DNA of 64,000 bases, taken from NCBI GenBank assembly GCA_009801085.1, contig VNWV01000001.1, positions 3,658,001 through 3,722,000 of the forward strand, in the 5' to 3' direction. The first letter of the stretch is position 1; every line of letters begins with the position of its first letter. Under the pieces are notes generated by a model. It made no database searches, was not told the DNA's origin, and saw only the letters and a program-made list of their open reading frames with translations. This document shows positions 25,758-37,521 of the stretch, one piece after another. This DNA is from Lasiodiplodia sp. COLG20 (taxonomy: Eukaryota > Ascomycota > Dothideomycetes > Botryosphaeriales > Botryosphaeriaceae). Position numbers and translations under genes: made by a program.

Positions 25758-28700
25758 ATGGATGGCTGACTTGTCGTTGGACAATGGGCTTCTTTTCCGG
25801 TTCTTACTGCCGATTTTGAGCGATGGCATTTACATCCATTTTGGGAAAAACTCGTTGGCGTTTGACGCATTTGTTTTTATTTTTTGCTTATTATATTACC
25901 AAAGATACTCTGAGCGGTGGGCGGCAGAGATTAGTGCTGCGCGCCTCGTCTTGCGGGACTCGAACAGCTCATGTTGGCATGAGGATCATGTAGTACGACA
26001 AATGATACTACCAAAAGGCTAAATTGAAAAGCCTGTCACTTTACACCAGTCTCATTGATGCTTGTGATTGCTTGGAATGAAGTGAATGTTGCACCCGTTT
26101 CCATATGTCTCACGTGTGAGGCCGTTTTGAATGCAGACATGCCGGTTACCGACGGGTCTTGACCGACGGGCAGAGTGAACGAGTGGAAATAAGAGTTAAG
26201 ACAAGAGAAAAAGCCAAGTCAATATTGCGGGATATCCCTGCTTCATTTATTTGTCCGAACTCCTTTTTGTTACGTCAAGGAGGCCTGCGTATATTCCAAG
26301 ATATTAGATCTAATAGAAGGCGGAGAGCACGGTGGTTGCTTTTATATCAGCAAAAGGAGGGCTTCAGGGGGGATCGCGAATTGGCGGAAATTCGAAGTTG
26401 AAGAATACGAATGGGATTAATAGAATAAGGGAGGATCTGTGTGTGAACACAGTGTTTTGTTGCCCGGATGTTTGGTGTTTGATATGATAGTCTTTTTCCC
26501 CTGCTTCTTGGCAATGGGGCTGCAAGGGAGTTTGGTATTTGAACGCGTGCACGGTTGTGGCGCAGTCCGCTAAGAGTGGGGATATATGTTAATGGATTTT
26601 TCTTCGCTCTTGCAATTCGGATGAGCCGGTGGGGCTCGGATTCTTCAGAGAGTCAGAGGACATGAGAGAATACGAGAACGAGGGAGGGCATCGAAGATAC
26701 GCATTTTCCGCATTCAAAGCGATCGGTCAAAATGCGGTCTTTGCCTAGCGAACATAATTCAATGCGTAAGAGTACGGTGGGACGAGAAATGTGTCAAGGA
26801 ATTTGGACGCTGTTGTCTGTCTTGGTTCGGCCCCTGGGCGAGGGGACGTTTTAGGGACGTGAGACACGTTAGGATGTGATGTTCACTAAGGCACAGCTGT
26901 ACGCAGTAGACAGACGAACGCGGGATGTGACACCGACCACCTGCTGTGCCACAACGGCCTCGGTCGTGATTCGCTCGTCGATCACTTTTGAACACCTTTT
27001 TTTCCCCTTCGCGCAGTGTGTGGAGTAAGGAAGGGGGACGTGCACTCAGGTCTTTTTTAGGTGGTCGCTTCCGCAGTTCCTTGCTCTCTGACATTGCTTG
27101 CCGCCCTGAGTGTATTGTATGCGGCGCAGGCAGAAAAGGACGATCAGATCCTTGCGTAGCAGTAACGCCGGGCGGCTGCGGCTATTTGATATGTTCTGAA
27201 GAGTGGCTTGTGGCAGGATGGCCACATTCATCCGTTTTGTGCGACGTTCACTGCGCTCACCCGGCTCGAGGAGGATGGACGTGCTTGCTTGCAGTTTGGA
27301 TCGGATCTCCGGGCAATAAGTCAGCGTGCCCACTTGCGGGGCCATATGGGGGTGTGTTGCAGGGGAAGGGATGGGAGGGGAGGCTTGGCGGGCGGTGGCC
27401 CATATTGCTCTTATGGCTATCTGCGACATTGCAATCCTTGCTGTTCGCATCAGCATCGTTTCTTTTTTCTGCTCTCCTCTGCTTGGGCGGAAAGGGCCGG
27501 ATGAGGGAGGATTCGACCGGATGGCTGCTTTAGCCATGTCCGGTAGTGTGACTGTCTCTCCCGCAGGCTTATCTCCGACATAGACCAGCGGTCGTTGCCT
27601 CGTGGCGCCGGAGTTTGCGCTTGGCCTCCCGCCCCGTTGCCATTGGGCGCAAGGGCACGGAAAGCTTGGGAGGAGCAGCACCGCCTTGCACGCTTCACCG
27701 CGCCAAGAGCAGGGCGCGCTAATGGCCCTTGACTGTGTAGAAAGGATGCTTCGGGGTGGGGTTAGTAATAATGAATAAAGGTGTTTCTCCGCATTTTGCG
27801 GCGGAGATTGGGCCTGGGTGGCACCGGGAGCGGTGCCGCGACTTCGGCACTGGCTGAACGTTACCGCGCAAGGCAAGAGGTCGCGTGGTGGGAAAGTTCG
27901 AACGCCGCGTCACTTGAGCGATCACACCTCTCACCTCGCCCGCCCTCGCGCTGCCTACCAAAAAGCCTCCGGTGCGCGCTTAGCAGGTCTTGGCGTATCT
28001 GCCGACTAACCGGAAGGATTACGGCAGCAGGGCAATTGGGGCGGTGCCCGTTGCTGCTGCCTGACGGGGCCAATGGAGAGGGCTGCTCGACCTCCAGAAT
28101 CTCACGCGTTCACGCGAGCGCCTGCCCCGTTCGGGCGCCCGCAAGCTTGCGTACCCGCCCCGGGCATTGAATGATGAACGACCATCTTCTTCTTCCGCCA
28201 ACCGCCGCCCCCATGGATCCTGACGTACATGTGTCGCTCATCCGAGTGCGACTGCGCCGCACATCATAACAGCTTTATTATATCCTGGCCCCAGCCTCTC
28301 CTCCTTCTCTCCCTCTTCTTTAGCCCCGCTTGTAAACACCCCGAGTTCACGCCGCAGAAGGCTTCGCTCGCCGGCCCGCGCCTGACTGCACCACTCGTCC
28401 AACACGGCACGCCTTATTATCTTCCTCCATCCTCCTCGCCCACTGGCTAAAGCGCTGCCGGAGCCCGCCACGCCTTTCCCACTGCCGCCGGCGTCTCAAG
28501 CAAGCATTGCCTCTTTGCGTCCGCTCAATATATTCTCCCACGCCTTTGCGTCAGCGCCGCCGCGCGTCGTGCCCGTCTCCACACTACTTTACCCGCATTC
28601 CCGCAGCCTTGTGGCGCCCGCCCTTCACCGCCCTCAGTGAATCGCGCCGTCCACGCATCCTCGAGGAAAGCGCGACCGCCAACATATATTCCTGGGTCCC

Positions 28701-28842
28701 CAGCGAGACAGATCCTAAATACCGAGGCCAGGGTTCAAACAAGCGCGCATTCCTCCTGGCGTTTTTCCCGATTCCCTTTATTTCCTGAGTGACACCAAGG
28801 CGGAACTACATCCGGCGGCCTTTCTTCCGCCGCAATTCCAGA
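25758..28842. other. Intergenic 3.1 kb
   Basis: This follows the GABA transaminase gene with an AT-rich 3' region, then GC-rich DNA leading to the LicD gene. The longest frames (about 26988-27533 plus and 27046-27876 minus) overlap each other antisense and have no recognisable domain. A pyrimidine-rich zone lies at 28290-28330. Confidence 0.45.
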
Positions 28843-29909
28843 ATGAGGGTCCTCCGGTATGCTGCCGCAGTTTGTCTGCTGTTCGCCCAGCATGCCGCTC
28901 TAGCGGCCGCCGTTCCCGCCGCCCAGGAAGAAAACGTAGATCCGGGGAATCAAGAGGACGATCGTCCTAAGGGTCCAGATTTGGATCCCCTCAAGTATTT
29001 TCGTAAGTTCCACTTTTTCTTCCGTCATATTTTGATCGAGGTAACTGACTGGTTTGTAGATGAGCCTGGGTAAGTTCGAACGTCGTTAAGAGTTGTGCCT
29101 TATTCGCACTGTCTCACTGCCTTTTCGCCAATTCGCTCGACCACGATCTAACGTTCTGACGCAGCGGCAATGACATCCTCGGCCACTACGACATTCGCTA
29201 CTTCGGCGGCGTCGTCTCCGACGAGGAGCGCAAGACGACGATCCGCCACATGACGCGCGCGTACTTGACCTGGTTCCGCAAGGAGGGCCTGGAGACGTGG
29301 ATAGCGCACGGCACGCTGCTGGGCTGGTGGTGGAGCGGCCGCATGCTACCGTGGGACTGGGACGTCGACACGCAGGTCGCCGATCGCACGCTGGCCTTTC
29401 TCCGGCTCAACCACAACCGCACCCGTATCCACTACCACGCTGCTGACGGGAGCGATGTCGAGCGGACCTACCTGCTAGACGTGAACCCCTTCTCCGAGGA
29501 GCGCGTGAGAGGGAATGGTATGAATATCATCGACGCAAGGTGGATTGATGAGAGCAATGGCTTGTATATCGACATAACGGGTTTGAGCGAGACGGAGCCG
29601 GACGAGCACCCCGGCATATGGTCTTGCAAGAATAACCACAGGTATAATACGGCCGATTTGTATCCGATGCGCGAGAGCACGTACGAGGGTGTACCGGCAC
29701 TGATTCCCTACGCGTACGACAAAATCCTAGTCGAGGAGTACCAGGAGAAAGCATTGACGGCGACGGAATACGAAGGGTAAGTCCGGCAGCGTAGTCTTTT
29801 CTTTCCAGCGAATCTCGCCATGGTAACCTTGCGGAACAGACACCGATGGAACCCCGAACAGCGGCTGTGGCTCAAGGAGCCCGAAGACCCGGAGAAGCCG
29901 ATATCTTGA
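28843..29909 (+). CDS. Secreted/ER LicD family protein
   Basis: Probable phosphotransferase-fold protein of the LicD/fukutin group; fungal relatives (Mnn4-like) act in adding phospho-groups to cell-surface glycans in the secretory pathway. Four exons (28843-29002, 29060-29069, 29165-29776, 29840-29909) give 283 residues. Exon 2 is only 10 nt: it is needed to keep the frame and supplies part of the conserved FHEPGGND segment. The signal peptide is MRVLRYAAAVCLLFAQHAA. LicD signatures: WIAHGTLLGWWW (His105) followed by LPWDWDVDTQV, whose aspartates would bind metal, then the ...GLYIDITGL strand. The C-terminal exon adds HRWNPEQRLWL. The acceptor substrate cannot be deduced. Confidence 0.85.
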
Positions 29910-30784
29910 ACTTTTGCTGATGATCCATGACGAATTACGGGCTGGGGGTCAGGGTGGTTGCTGTTCTGCTTTTTTGTATATTTAATTTTTCGCACATAAG
30001 CGTGTGAGCATCTTAGGCATGATACCCGGGGTTTTTGGTTGGGGTGGCTGCATATCTTTGCCGGCGCCTTGGTTTCTATAAGCTTCTTGGCTTGCATGGG
30101 CGGCGTGACGAGACAGGGCTGGCTTCATGCGAATGGTGGTAGTAATTCTGGTAGAGGGAACGTGGGACGTCTGCTGCTGGCGTCTTCAGGTTGCTCGAGC
30201 GTAGTGTGACGGCAATCCCTGATGGATGTTGGCTGCAGGTTCTAGCGTTACCAGACTTTCAGAGCGTGAGACGGAGCTACATGGTTCCGACAAACGTCGT
30301 GCTCTGCAGTCTCAGACCAAGAAATTCAAAAGAAAAAAAATATGCACATATATGTATGTACAATGCATCGGCATATCCGGGTTCTCGGAATGCGCCGAGA
30401 AATGAGGGTGGACCGGTCCGAGTGATTCTCGGATTGCTGTTGCTTGGCTGTGCAATAATTCTAGCCTTAAGAGATGCTGCTCCGTATAAGGCAAGAATGG
30501 CATCATCGGACAAGAAGCTTATTCTCGTAGCATGCCTGACTCGTAATAGCGGAGTGGTTTGATTCCTCAGGCAGCGAACGGCGACGTCGGCTTTAGTGGT
30601 GGTGATGATGATGACAAATGAGGGCTGGATGGCGGGAGGCGAACAGCTCCGAAGCTGGGCGAACCGTGAGCTTCCCCCGACGTCCTACATAATCAAGAAT
30701 CAACCACCATGCCGCCACAACGTCCGAATAAAAGCCCACCGCCACTCACTCTCAAGCGCAAGCACAAGCTACTCTACCACAATC
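29910..30784. other. Intergenic, 0.9 kb
   Basis: This is the space between the LicD and WLM genes on the same strand. No recognised gene. The frame of the WLM gene is open upstream of 30785 and contains further in-frame ATGs from 30605, which I take to be 5' leader. Confidence 0.45.
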
Positions 30785-32065
30785 ATGGCCTCGAGCGCTG
30801 AAACGCAAGACCGCGCCCAACAAACATTACCAAACGACAACGACATGGCAAACCTCGCCGCTAACGCCGACGTCACCATGTCCTCCTCCGCCGACGCAGA
30901 ATCCTCCTCACCACCCTCTGCCGCCGCTCCCGCAGCAGCGCCCTCGGAAGGCAGCGGAGCCGACGGTGACGGCAACGACGAGGACACCCTCAGCATAACC
31001 CTCACCCACCACGGCGCAAAGCACACCCTCCACCTCCCGGCCTCAGCCACCATATCCACCCTCTCCGACGCCATCGCCGCGCAGCTCTCCATCCCACCCA
31101 CCCACCAAAAGCTCCTCATCACCCCCAAGCCGGGCCTGCTCAAACCGCCCTTCTCCGGCGACAACAACGTCAACCCGGCCGCCGCCCTCCCGCTCGCCCC
31201 ACTCGTCGCCGCCAAGCGCAAGATCGTCCTGATGGGCAGCACGCCGGCCGAAGTCTCGTCGCTGCAAGCGTCCGTCTCGCACGCCTCCTCCCAACACGCC
31301 GCGCGCGCCTCGCGCCGCTACGCCGTGACGCCAGCCACGCCCGCGCGCACGGCCGGGCGTGGGGTTCTCGGCAGCGCGAAGGCGTCCGAGGAGGCGCAGT
31401 ACACTTTCCACGCCATACGCCCGCTGGCGTACCTGCCGCGGCCGGAGCGCAGTACGGCGTTTCTGGAGAGGCTAAGGGACGATGCGGGGATAAGGGCGGC
31501 GATGCGCAGGCATAAGTTTAGTGTGGGGTTGTTGACGGAGATGGATCCGGCGATGCATACGACGCATGAGAGTCGGACGCTTGGGTTGAATAGGAATAGG
31601 GGCGAGGTGATTGAGTTGAGGTTAAGGACGGATGCGTATGATGGGTATAGGGATTATAAGACGATAAGGAGGACGTTGTGTCATGAGTTGACGCATAATG
31701 TGTGGGGGGATCATGATCGGAATTTTTGGAATCTGTGTAGGGAGATTGAGAGGGAGGTGGAGAGGGATGATTGGAGGGGTGGGAGTGGGAGGAGGGTCGG
31801 CGGCGTGGGCGGGGACGAGGTGTATGAGCCTGCGGATGATCCGGAGAGGAGAGGCGATGTGTTCGATCATGGTGGGTGGACCGGAGGGGAGTTCGTGCTT
31901 GGTGGGAGTGGTGGCGCGGCGATTGTAGGAAGTTCGGGGACCGTGACGACGGAGGCGGGGGAGGGGATGAGTAGGAGGGAGGTGCTTGCGAGAGCGGCGG
32001 AGGAGAGGGCGAGGAGGGCGAGGCAGGACAAGGGTGGTGAAAAGGGTGAGGGGGGAAAGAGTTGA
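30785..32065 (+). CDS. Ubiquitin-like/WLM domain metalloprotease
   Basis: Predicted zinc metalloprotease of the WLM (Wss1p-like) group, in one exon of 426 residues from the ATG at 30785 (MASSAETQ). A Ser/Ala-rich N-terminus is followed by a ubiquitin-like domain (about 66-145, starting DTLSITLTHHGAKH) and the WLM domain (about 205-340). The active-site motif is complete: HELTH at 300-304 plus a third ligand at His310 in GDHDRNFW. The C-terminus is a basic helix (RAAEERARRARQ). The Ub-like plus WLM layout matches the fission-yeast protein SPCC1442.07c; relatives of Wss1 cut SUMO- or ubiquitin-linked DNA-protein crosslinks, which is the inferred role. Codon third positions switch from C-rich to G/T-rich near 31450. 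Start choice is moderate: ATGs from 30605 are also in frame but would add about 60 residues before the usual N-terminus. Confidence 0.85.
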   Translation: MASSAETQDRAQQTLPNDNDMANLAANADVTMSSSADAESSSPPSAAAPAAAPSEGSGADGDGNDEDTLSITLTHHGAKHTLHLPASATISTLSDAIAAQLSIPPTHQKLLITPKPGLLKPPFSGDNNVNPAAALPLAPLVAAKRKIVLMGSTPAEVSSLQASVSHASSQHAARASRRYAVTPATPARTAGRGVLGSAKASEEAQYTFHAIRPLAYLPRPERSTAFLERLRDDAGIRAAMRRHKFSVGLLTEMDPAMHTTHESRTLGLNRNRGEVIELRLRTDAYDGYRDYKTIRRTLCHELTHNVWGDHDRNFWNLCREIEREVERDDWRGGSGRRVGGVGGDEVYEPADDPERRGDVFDHGGWTGGEFVLGGSGGAAIVGSSGTVTTEAGEGMSRREVLARAAEERARRARQDKGGEKGEGGKS

Positions 32066-32778
32066 ATAACGGAGACTGGTTTGCTCTGAGAAGAAGCGCA
32101 TATACCCCCATGCCGAGAGTTTCAATACATGGATGGCCGGCGATCTCTTGAGTAGAACGATGTTCTTGTGATTCCAAGCACGTTTGCACAGCGATATACA
32201 GATTCAGAGCCTCCGTCCTGATACAAATATGTCCATGACAATAGCGAAGCTGGGACATTAGTACTTCTACTAAGCATCTTAGCTAATTGTCGGTTGTAGC
32301 AATTCCTGAAAGACGTTCCCTTGGCTATGAGCCTCTAATCTCTTCGGGTTCTCCTGCCACCACTCACCATCTAATACTTGACTCGCCCTTGGTATCTTCT
32401 CTAAAGTTAAGTATACAACAGCATCTTAACGTAAACTTCACAACCTCCTCTATTCATACAACGTATCATCCCTTTCTAAGTTTGGTTGAGAAAGGTCAAA
32501 AATCGAAATAATTTGTATACGTAGTACAAGGATATAATGAACGAAAGGAATTTGAGAACAGTTCTTAATGAGAGAGGGGTATCAAACAAAACAGTTTCGA
32601 CACAGGTAAAGACCGTTCTCCTTACATATATACGCCCATCTCTGAAGGAAATATATGGATAGCGTAGAGGTATGGGTGGTCCAACAGGAAACTTCCTGTC
32701 CAGCACCCAAGCTCTACAGTCAAAAGAGGACATCTCTGTTTTATCGGATCTTGGACAGAGATACGAACTCCTTGGTGG
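32066..32778. other. Intergenic, left edge of the AT-rich island
   Basis: Convergent gap between the WLM gene (+) and kinase A (-). Base composition falls from GC-rich to clearly AT-rich from about 32.2 kb and stays so to about 59.6 kb. No gene, terminal repeat or transposase is recognised at this edge. Confidence 0.5.
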
Positions 32779-34966
32779 TCAAATCTGGTTCTCATTGGCA
32801 ATTCCCGGTGTGCCTGAATTGCGCAATACTAGATCTCGAGGCTCAGAATGCTTATGTTTGGTGGGAGATCCGCCGTCTTTGAATGAGACAACCTTCTTTG
32901 GGGACGTGGGGTTCTTTTGAGAAGTCATAGACTCAGACTTAGACGCAGGCGTAAGGCATGGGCGTGGATCCGGCTTGCAAAGATAGGCTGGATCTCCCTT
33001 GGCCTTCTTGATGAATTCCTGGAAGCGAAAGCAGAGTTGAGGCGCATGGATCCGTTCTCTGGCGTCGATGATGAGAAGGTCTTTCATGACAAGATCTACG
33101 AGATCGTGGATAAACTTTGAGCATTTAGCATGCGCATGCAGCTGCTGTGCCCATTCCGTCACGCCTTCGCGCACATTGGCGCTCTCTTCGCCGGTGTCGT
33201 CCCGCATCACGGTGAAGAAGTAGTCCTCGGTAAGATTGGGGTCGATGCTTGACGGACACCCTCGATAGTCTGAAAACCCTTCTATAGCGCCGAACCCCAT
33301 GACAAGCCAGGTCGCGAACTCGAGATAGAGACATCCAAGGCTCCAGAGATCGTAAGCGCGCGAGACTGGCTTGTGGAGCCTGCACTCAGGTGGCTCGTAC
33401 GTCGGGGAGCCGAACACACCGTTCGGCTGCGGCTCCGTCTTGGAGTCTCGCCCGTGGAATCGGCCAAGGCCAAAGTCAGTGATTTGCAGAATACCCAGTT
33501 CATAATCGTCCGCTCCGGTTCCCGGCGGATATAGGTGCTCTGGTATCCGCTGGAACCAGAGAATGTTCTCCGGCTTTATGTCGCCATGCCTCCCAAAAAG
33601 CTCTTCACCCTTCTTCACGCTGTACTCGACTTCACCAGTGGATGTACGGCCTTTTCCGTCGAGTGGGACGGTCACACGGAAGTTGTGAACAGTGTTCAAA
33701 GCCGTCGCGATGCCGGCCATCTGCTTCAATGCCCAAAGGAAAAGCCTATCGGTGACTGAAGGTGTCGGATTGTTGAACCAGTACTTGCGTAGGTTGCAGT
33801 CCGCTTTCGGAAAGATGAAATGGTACTTGTTTTGGTATTCGTATGTTGCCAGGAGCTTGACTAGGTGCGGATTTGCGTTTTTCTTCTTCCCAAGGATTGC
33901 AAGAATGCTTCTTTCCTTATCGAATTCCTTCTTGTCGTGATTGTGGAGCCGTTTGATTGCGACATTATGTTCTTGGTCCTGCAAGTTGACCATCAGTAAT
34001 CAAAAGTCTCGAACTGTACACAGAGTGGTAACCTACCGTTGGGAGCCAGTAGTGGTGAAACTTGTGGTGCGCAGTGTGAATGCAAGTAGTGAACACTTCG
34101 CTGTATGCACCTGCACTCGTGTGTGTCGGATCCCTCACTTCTTCTTTCCCTTCCCCTCCTTCTTCTCCTTCGTCTTCTTTGATCATGAAAGGAAGCACTG
34201 TGTTCCGGTGGAGTTTGTAGTGTTCCATATTGTCCTTGAAAACAGGCGCAATCATGTGCCATTGCTTTCGGCCCAACGACTCGAGGTCAGAGGGCTTCCA
34301 TTTGTCCAGGGCTTTGATCTGTTTACCGTCCTTCCGCAGCAACGAAAATTTGCACTTGCGGTCTTTGTGTTTGCTTCTTTCGAATGGTAGATCTTTGTCT
34401 GAAATGCCTTCTTCCAGGAATGCACAGATCGTTTCCCCCTTCCTGAGATATGCTAGAGTAGCGAACAGGTTTCTCGCTTCCTTGCGTACCTGTTTGGCCA
34501 GGTCTTTTGCACGATTGTATCCCATTTGGGGGCGCGCTGCAGAGATTTCGCTGGCAATAACTTCTTCGGTGATAATAGCATCCTTGGCACTATTAGGGAC
34601 GAAGAATTGATGCGATTCCGGTGGATATTCGACCCTTGCTTCTTGAAGCCTTGATCGCAGCTTCTCTGGGCCAGTCTCCTTCGGCTGATCCTCGTCAGTG
34701 GACTGATCAGTGCGTGAGGCGTCATCAGTCGGATTTAGATTTCCCTATTGCAGTGAGTACGGTGCAGCTCGCGGAAGAGCTATTCGTAATGTTGTTCCAC
34801 GCACCTCGGTCTGGTTTTCTCCATCTGCATGCCACCCGAATAAAGAGCCAAAGACAACCATCCTTCCAAAGTATCTTCGAAAACACCGAAAGAGGATGTT
34901 GTCGATGCCGATGATCCTGCCAATGATTTCTTTCAGGTTTCGGAAGCAGGACCGGATTCTAGACAT
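32779..34966 (-). CDS. Protein kinase, truncated paralogue A (no zinc fingers)
   Basis: Three exons (34966-34805, 34744-34037, 33978-32779) give 689 residues. The first 54 residues are basic and unlike anything in the paralogues. Residues 55-290 hold the pre-kinase region shared with copies B and C (FFVPNSAKDAIITEEVIA, RNLFATLAYLRKGETICAF) and the glycine loop GAYSEVF. The kinase continues with VAIKRL (Lys299), HGDIKPENILW (Asp423; HGD replaces HRD), DFGLGRFHG and SPTYEPPE (in place of APE). All catalytic residues are present, so activity is plausible. Compared with B and C the N-terminal conserved region and C2H2 fingers are missing, and no protease or gasdermin gene is attached. It may be a decayed or repurposed module. 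The first exon is the least certain part. Confidence 0.75.
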
Positions 34967-35603
34967 GAGTGGACGCCTAGTGGGAAAGTTGTGTAATGAG
35001 TTGTGATAGTCTGTGGAGTCGGGCCAGCATCGCGCAATGCGCGAACGCGTGTGGCGATATTATGAGCCTGTGGGCGCCTACAAGGCTACCGTCGGCAAAG
35101 ATATCTCAAGCAGCTGTGTTGGGACGCAGCCTCAGCCCAGGCGTTCAATTCGGGGGTGCATGGTCAGCCCGCAGCTACAGGCAAATCAACCGCTTCAGCT
35201 TTCTGGGGAATGTCAAGCCTCCACCAGCGAATTCAAGTCTGCCTTGGTGTGGCTTCGCCTGCATCTGCGGTGCATGACCAAGCCCCAGTGAGTCGGTATG
35301 GTGGTCAGAGAACGATTTATGTTTGGTTGTTGAGCCGCATTGCTGAAGAACGCTTCCATGTGTCCGACGCCGCCTGCTCGTCATCTCCCGATGAGGCAAC
35401 GAGGCAACGAGGCAGCGAGGCGCAAGCATCACGCAGCGTGAGATCGAGACAGCCGAGAACAGAATTAGGAAACCTCCTTTACGTTACATCATGTGCCGAG
35501 AACACCATATCTTGCCAGCCACAACAGGCGCCCCACTACCTTGCATAATCGGGACGAGGCTTGCATATTGTCCCACACCAGTGCTCTGATCCTGGTCCAC
35601 CAA
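34967..35603. other. Intergenic, upstream of kinase A
   Basis: The kinase A frame stays open for about 33 codons upstream of its ATG without another ATG. A short tandem repeat of GAGGCAAC-like units lies at 35393-35421. No other gene is recognised; it separates kinase A from the 3' end of the CorA-like gene. Confidence 0.4.
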
Positions 35604-37521
35604 TCAGCCGTCCCTGAGAGTGGTCTTTCCTGTGGACCATGTGGCTGCGTGGAGAATACCAGGTCTGACGGATTGGATCTCGGGGTTCTCGGTATCCTCC
35701 ATGCGTGATTGGCTCTTGCGCCTCCATCGCAGCGCCCACCCACCCCGACATCTACCAAGCAGACTCTTCAGTGACTTTAGTGGGGCTTGAGAGAGTTTGT
35801 ATTGTACGCAAAGCCACCATGTAGTGATTGTGAGTATTGTCAAGGGCAGTGCAATGGCCGCGAGAAGCCAAGTGTTGGCTGTCACGCTCATGTTTCCGCT
35901 TTCGTCCGTTTTAACAAACTCGGTAGAAAAGAAATTCTTGGTTTCATTAGCAGCAGTAAAGTTGGGTTGAGAAGTCATTTTGCTCACCGCGACAAATGTG
36001 GTTGGTAAGTATACCAAACCAATGATTGTCAACACCTTGACAGCTTCCGCGTCTTTCGTACTTTTCTCCTAAGGCTGTTGTGAGCGTATACTCTTTGTTT
36101 ATCTAGCAATCTACCTACCGCTAATGATCGCATCATATGATTTTCTTCTTGAGATTGCTTGTTCAGGTCTTTCAGAGCTCTTTGGTCTTCGTAGCGTAGT
36201 AGGTCCGAGAGCTGCTAGGAATCAGTCATATCCTCCATCGACCATTAGCCTGGAACATACCAACTGAGCTGTGGATACAACCCTCTCCTTCAGAGAGGAT
36301 GCTCTGTCAACGCAAAGATCTATCTCTGTGATGTATCCGTCAAATTCGTCAAGTGCAGAGGCGCAAGGGCAAGTTCCCGAATGACACGCCATTCTACAAC
36401 ACTTTTGGCAGTACTTTTGAATCCCTTCAATGGTGCTACGCAGAGTTGATAGAATGATCTGTAGATCAATGACTGCGTCTTCGGTGACTTTGAGACCCTG
36501 CCGGTCATCGACATCGAAAGTGAATCCCTCATCGCAGCCACCACCTGCTGGCTGAAGGTCTGCAAGTGTGATTCGAGTAGACTGGAACACTTGGTTCAGC
36601 AAATAAAGAGTCAGGTTAATATTTAAGCGAGAGACCTACCACTTCTTTAACATGTTTCTCGAGCCATGATATGTAACCCATCCAGCCTTTCACACTATCT
36701 GCAACGATGAGACTGTGCAAAACGCATGGATTGGCTGCGGCTTCGTTTGTGGGAGCGAGTTCAAACCAACGGCCAATTTTCTTGTCTACGGCCCTAGATG
36801 GTGAAACTAGAAGCACGGTGGACTCAAGCTTCTGTAGTCCATGTGCCACGTCCTTCTCCATTTCAGTCTCGCTTCGATCATTGTAGCGGTGATAGACTGC
36901 ACTTTGCCGAATGGACCAAGGGCTCTGCCCCTCGCCCGGCTTGCGATGATTGAGTTCCGCGCGTCTAATCACATAAGCCGACTCTGAATTCTCATTAGCC
37001 TGCTTGGACACTGGGCAGGAAACTGCGCATACCGACTGAATGTTGCCCACGCATGAAGCAGGGTCCACATGACTTGAATCCAGGAAATTCACACTCGTCT
37101 TCCTTAGACTTCTTGCCAAATGTGAACATGCATTTCCAAAACGGAGTGAACACCCCAAATATTTCAATGAAATCTTCGAACAACTCTCTGGAAATGTCGA
37201 GAGAAGTCCATGAACGCTCCTGTCGGACTACAAACACTTTCAAGAGGTCATTTAATTCCTATCTGATAGTGAGTTTGCAGTGAATGCGTCAAGAATGATG
37301 TCACATACCGCTTGTAGACTCTTGAGTTGTGAGGCATTGTGTATAACCAAATCTTGCTCAAAACACATTGCTTCACCAACCGGGACAGTGTCGATCCAGA
37401 AAAGACGACTGAGTTGCAGTTGGGGCTCGTTTGGTCTGGGTCGAAACAGATTATTTGACCTTTCATGGATTTCGGTCCGGAACTCCCAGTCTTCTTCTTC
37501 AAGACCAAGAAAGGAAGCCAT
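35604..37521 (-). CDS. CorA-like two-TM membrane protein
   Basis: Seven exons assembled by frame and splice signals: 37521-37309, 37258-37033, 36983-36640, 36581-36261, 36214-36119, 36068-35988 and 35936-35604, giving about 537 residues. The layout is that of fungal CorA-like Mg2+ transporter-domain proteins: a soluble N-terminal part with the motif PWSIRQSAVYHRY, a helical region with Cys-rich stretch KYCQKCCRMACHSGTCPC, a long helix before the membrane (LLRYEDQRALKDLNKQ), then TM1 (VLTIIGLVYLPTTFVA) and TM2 (TWLLAAIALPLTILTITTWW). A clear GMN signature is not seen after TM1, so metal transport is unproven. The last intron (51 bp) is a multiple of three without a stop and could be retained. 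Fungal members often sit in variable regions near NLR and HET genes, as here. Confidence 0.7.

Noticed and set aside
24459..25829. A 456-codon minus-strand frame opposite the GABA transaminase gene
   Set aside because: Produced by strongly biased codon use on the plus strand. Its Leu/Val/Glu/Gly-rich sequence has no domain pattern.
27046..27876. A 276-codon minus-strand frame between the GABA transaminase and LicD genes
   Set aside because: No recognisable motif, and it conflicts with frames on the other strand. It may be chance in GC-rich DNA; I could not support it as a gene.
28720..28745. GGTTCAAAC resembling a tRNA B box
   Set aside because: No matching A box, acceptor stem or anticodon arm could be paired around it.
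35156..35548. A 130-codon plus-strand frame upstream of kinase A
   Set aside because: Low-complexity Ser/Gln/Arg composition with a tandem GAGGCAAC repeat and no family resemblance.
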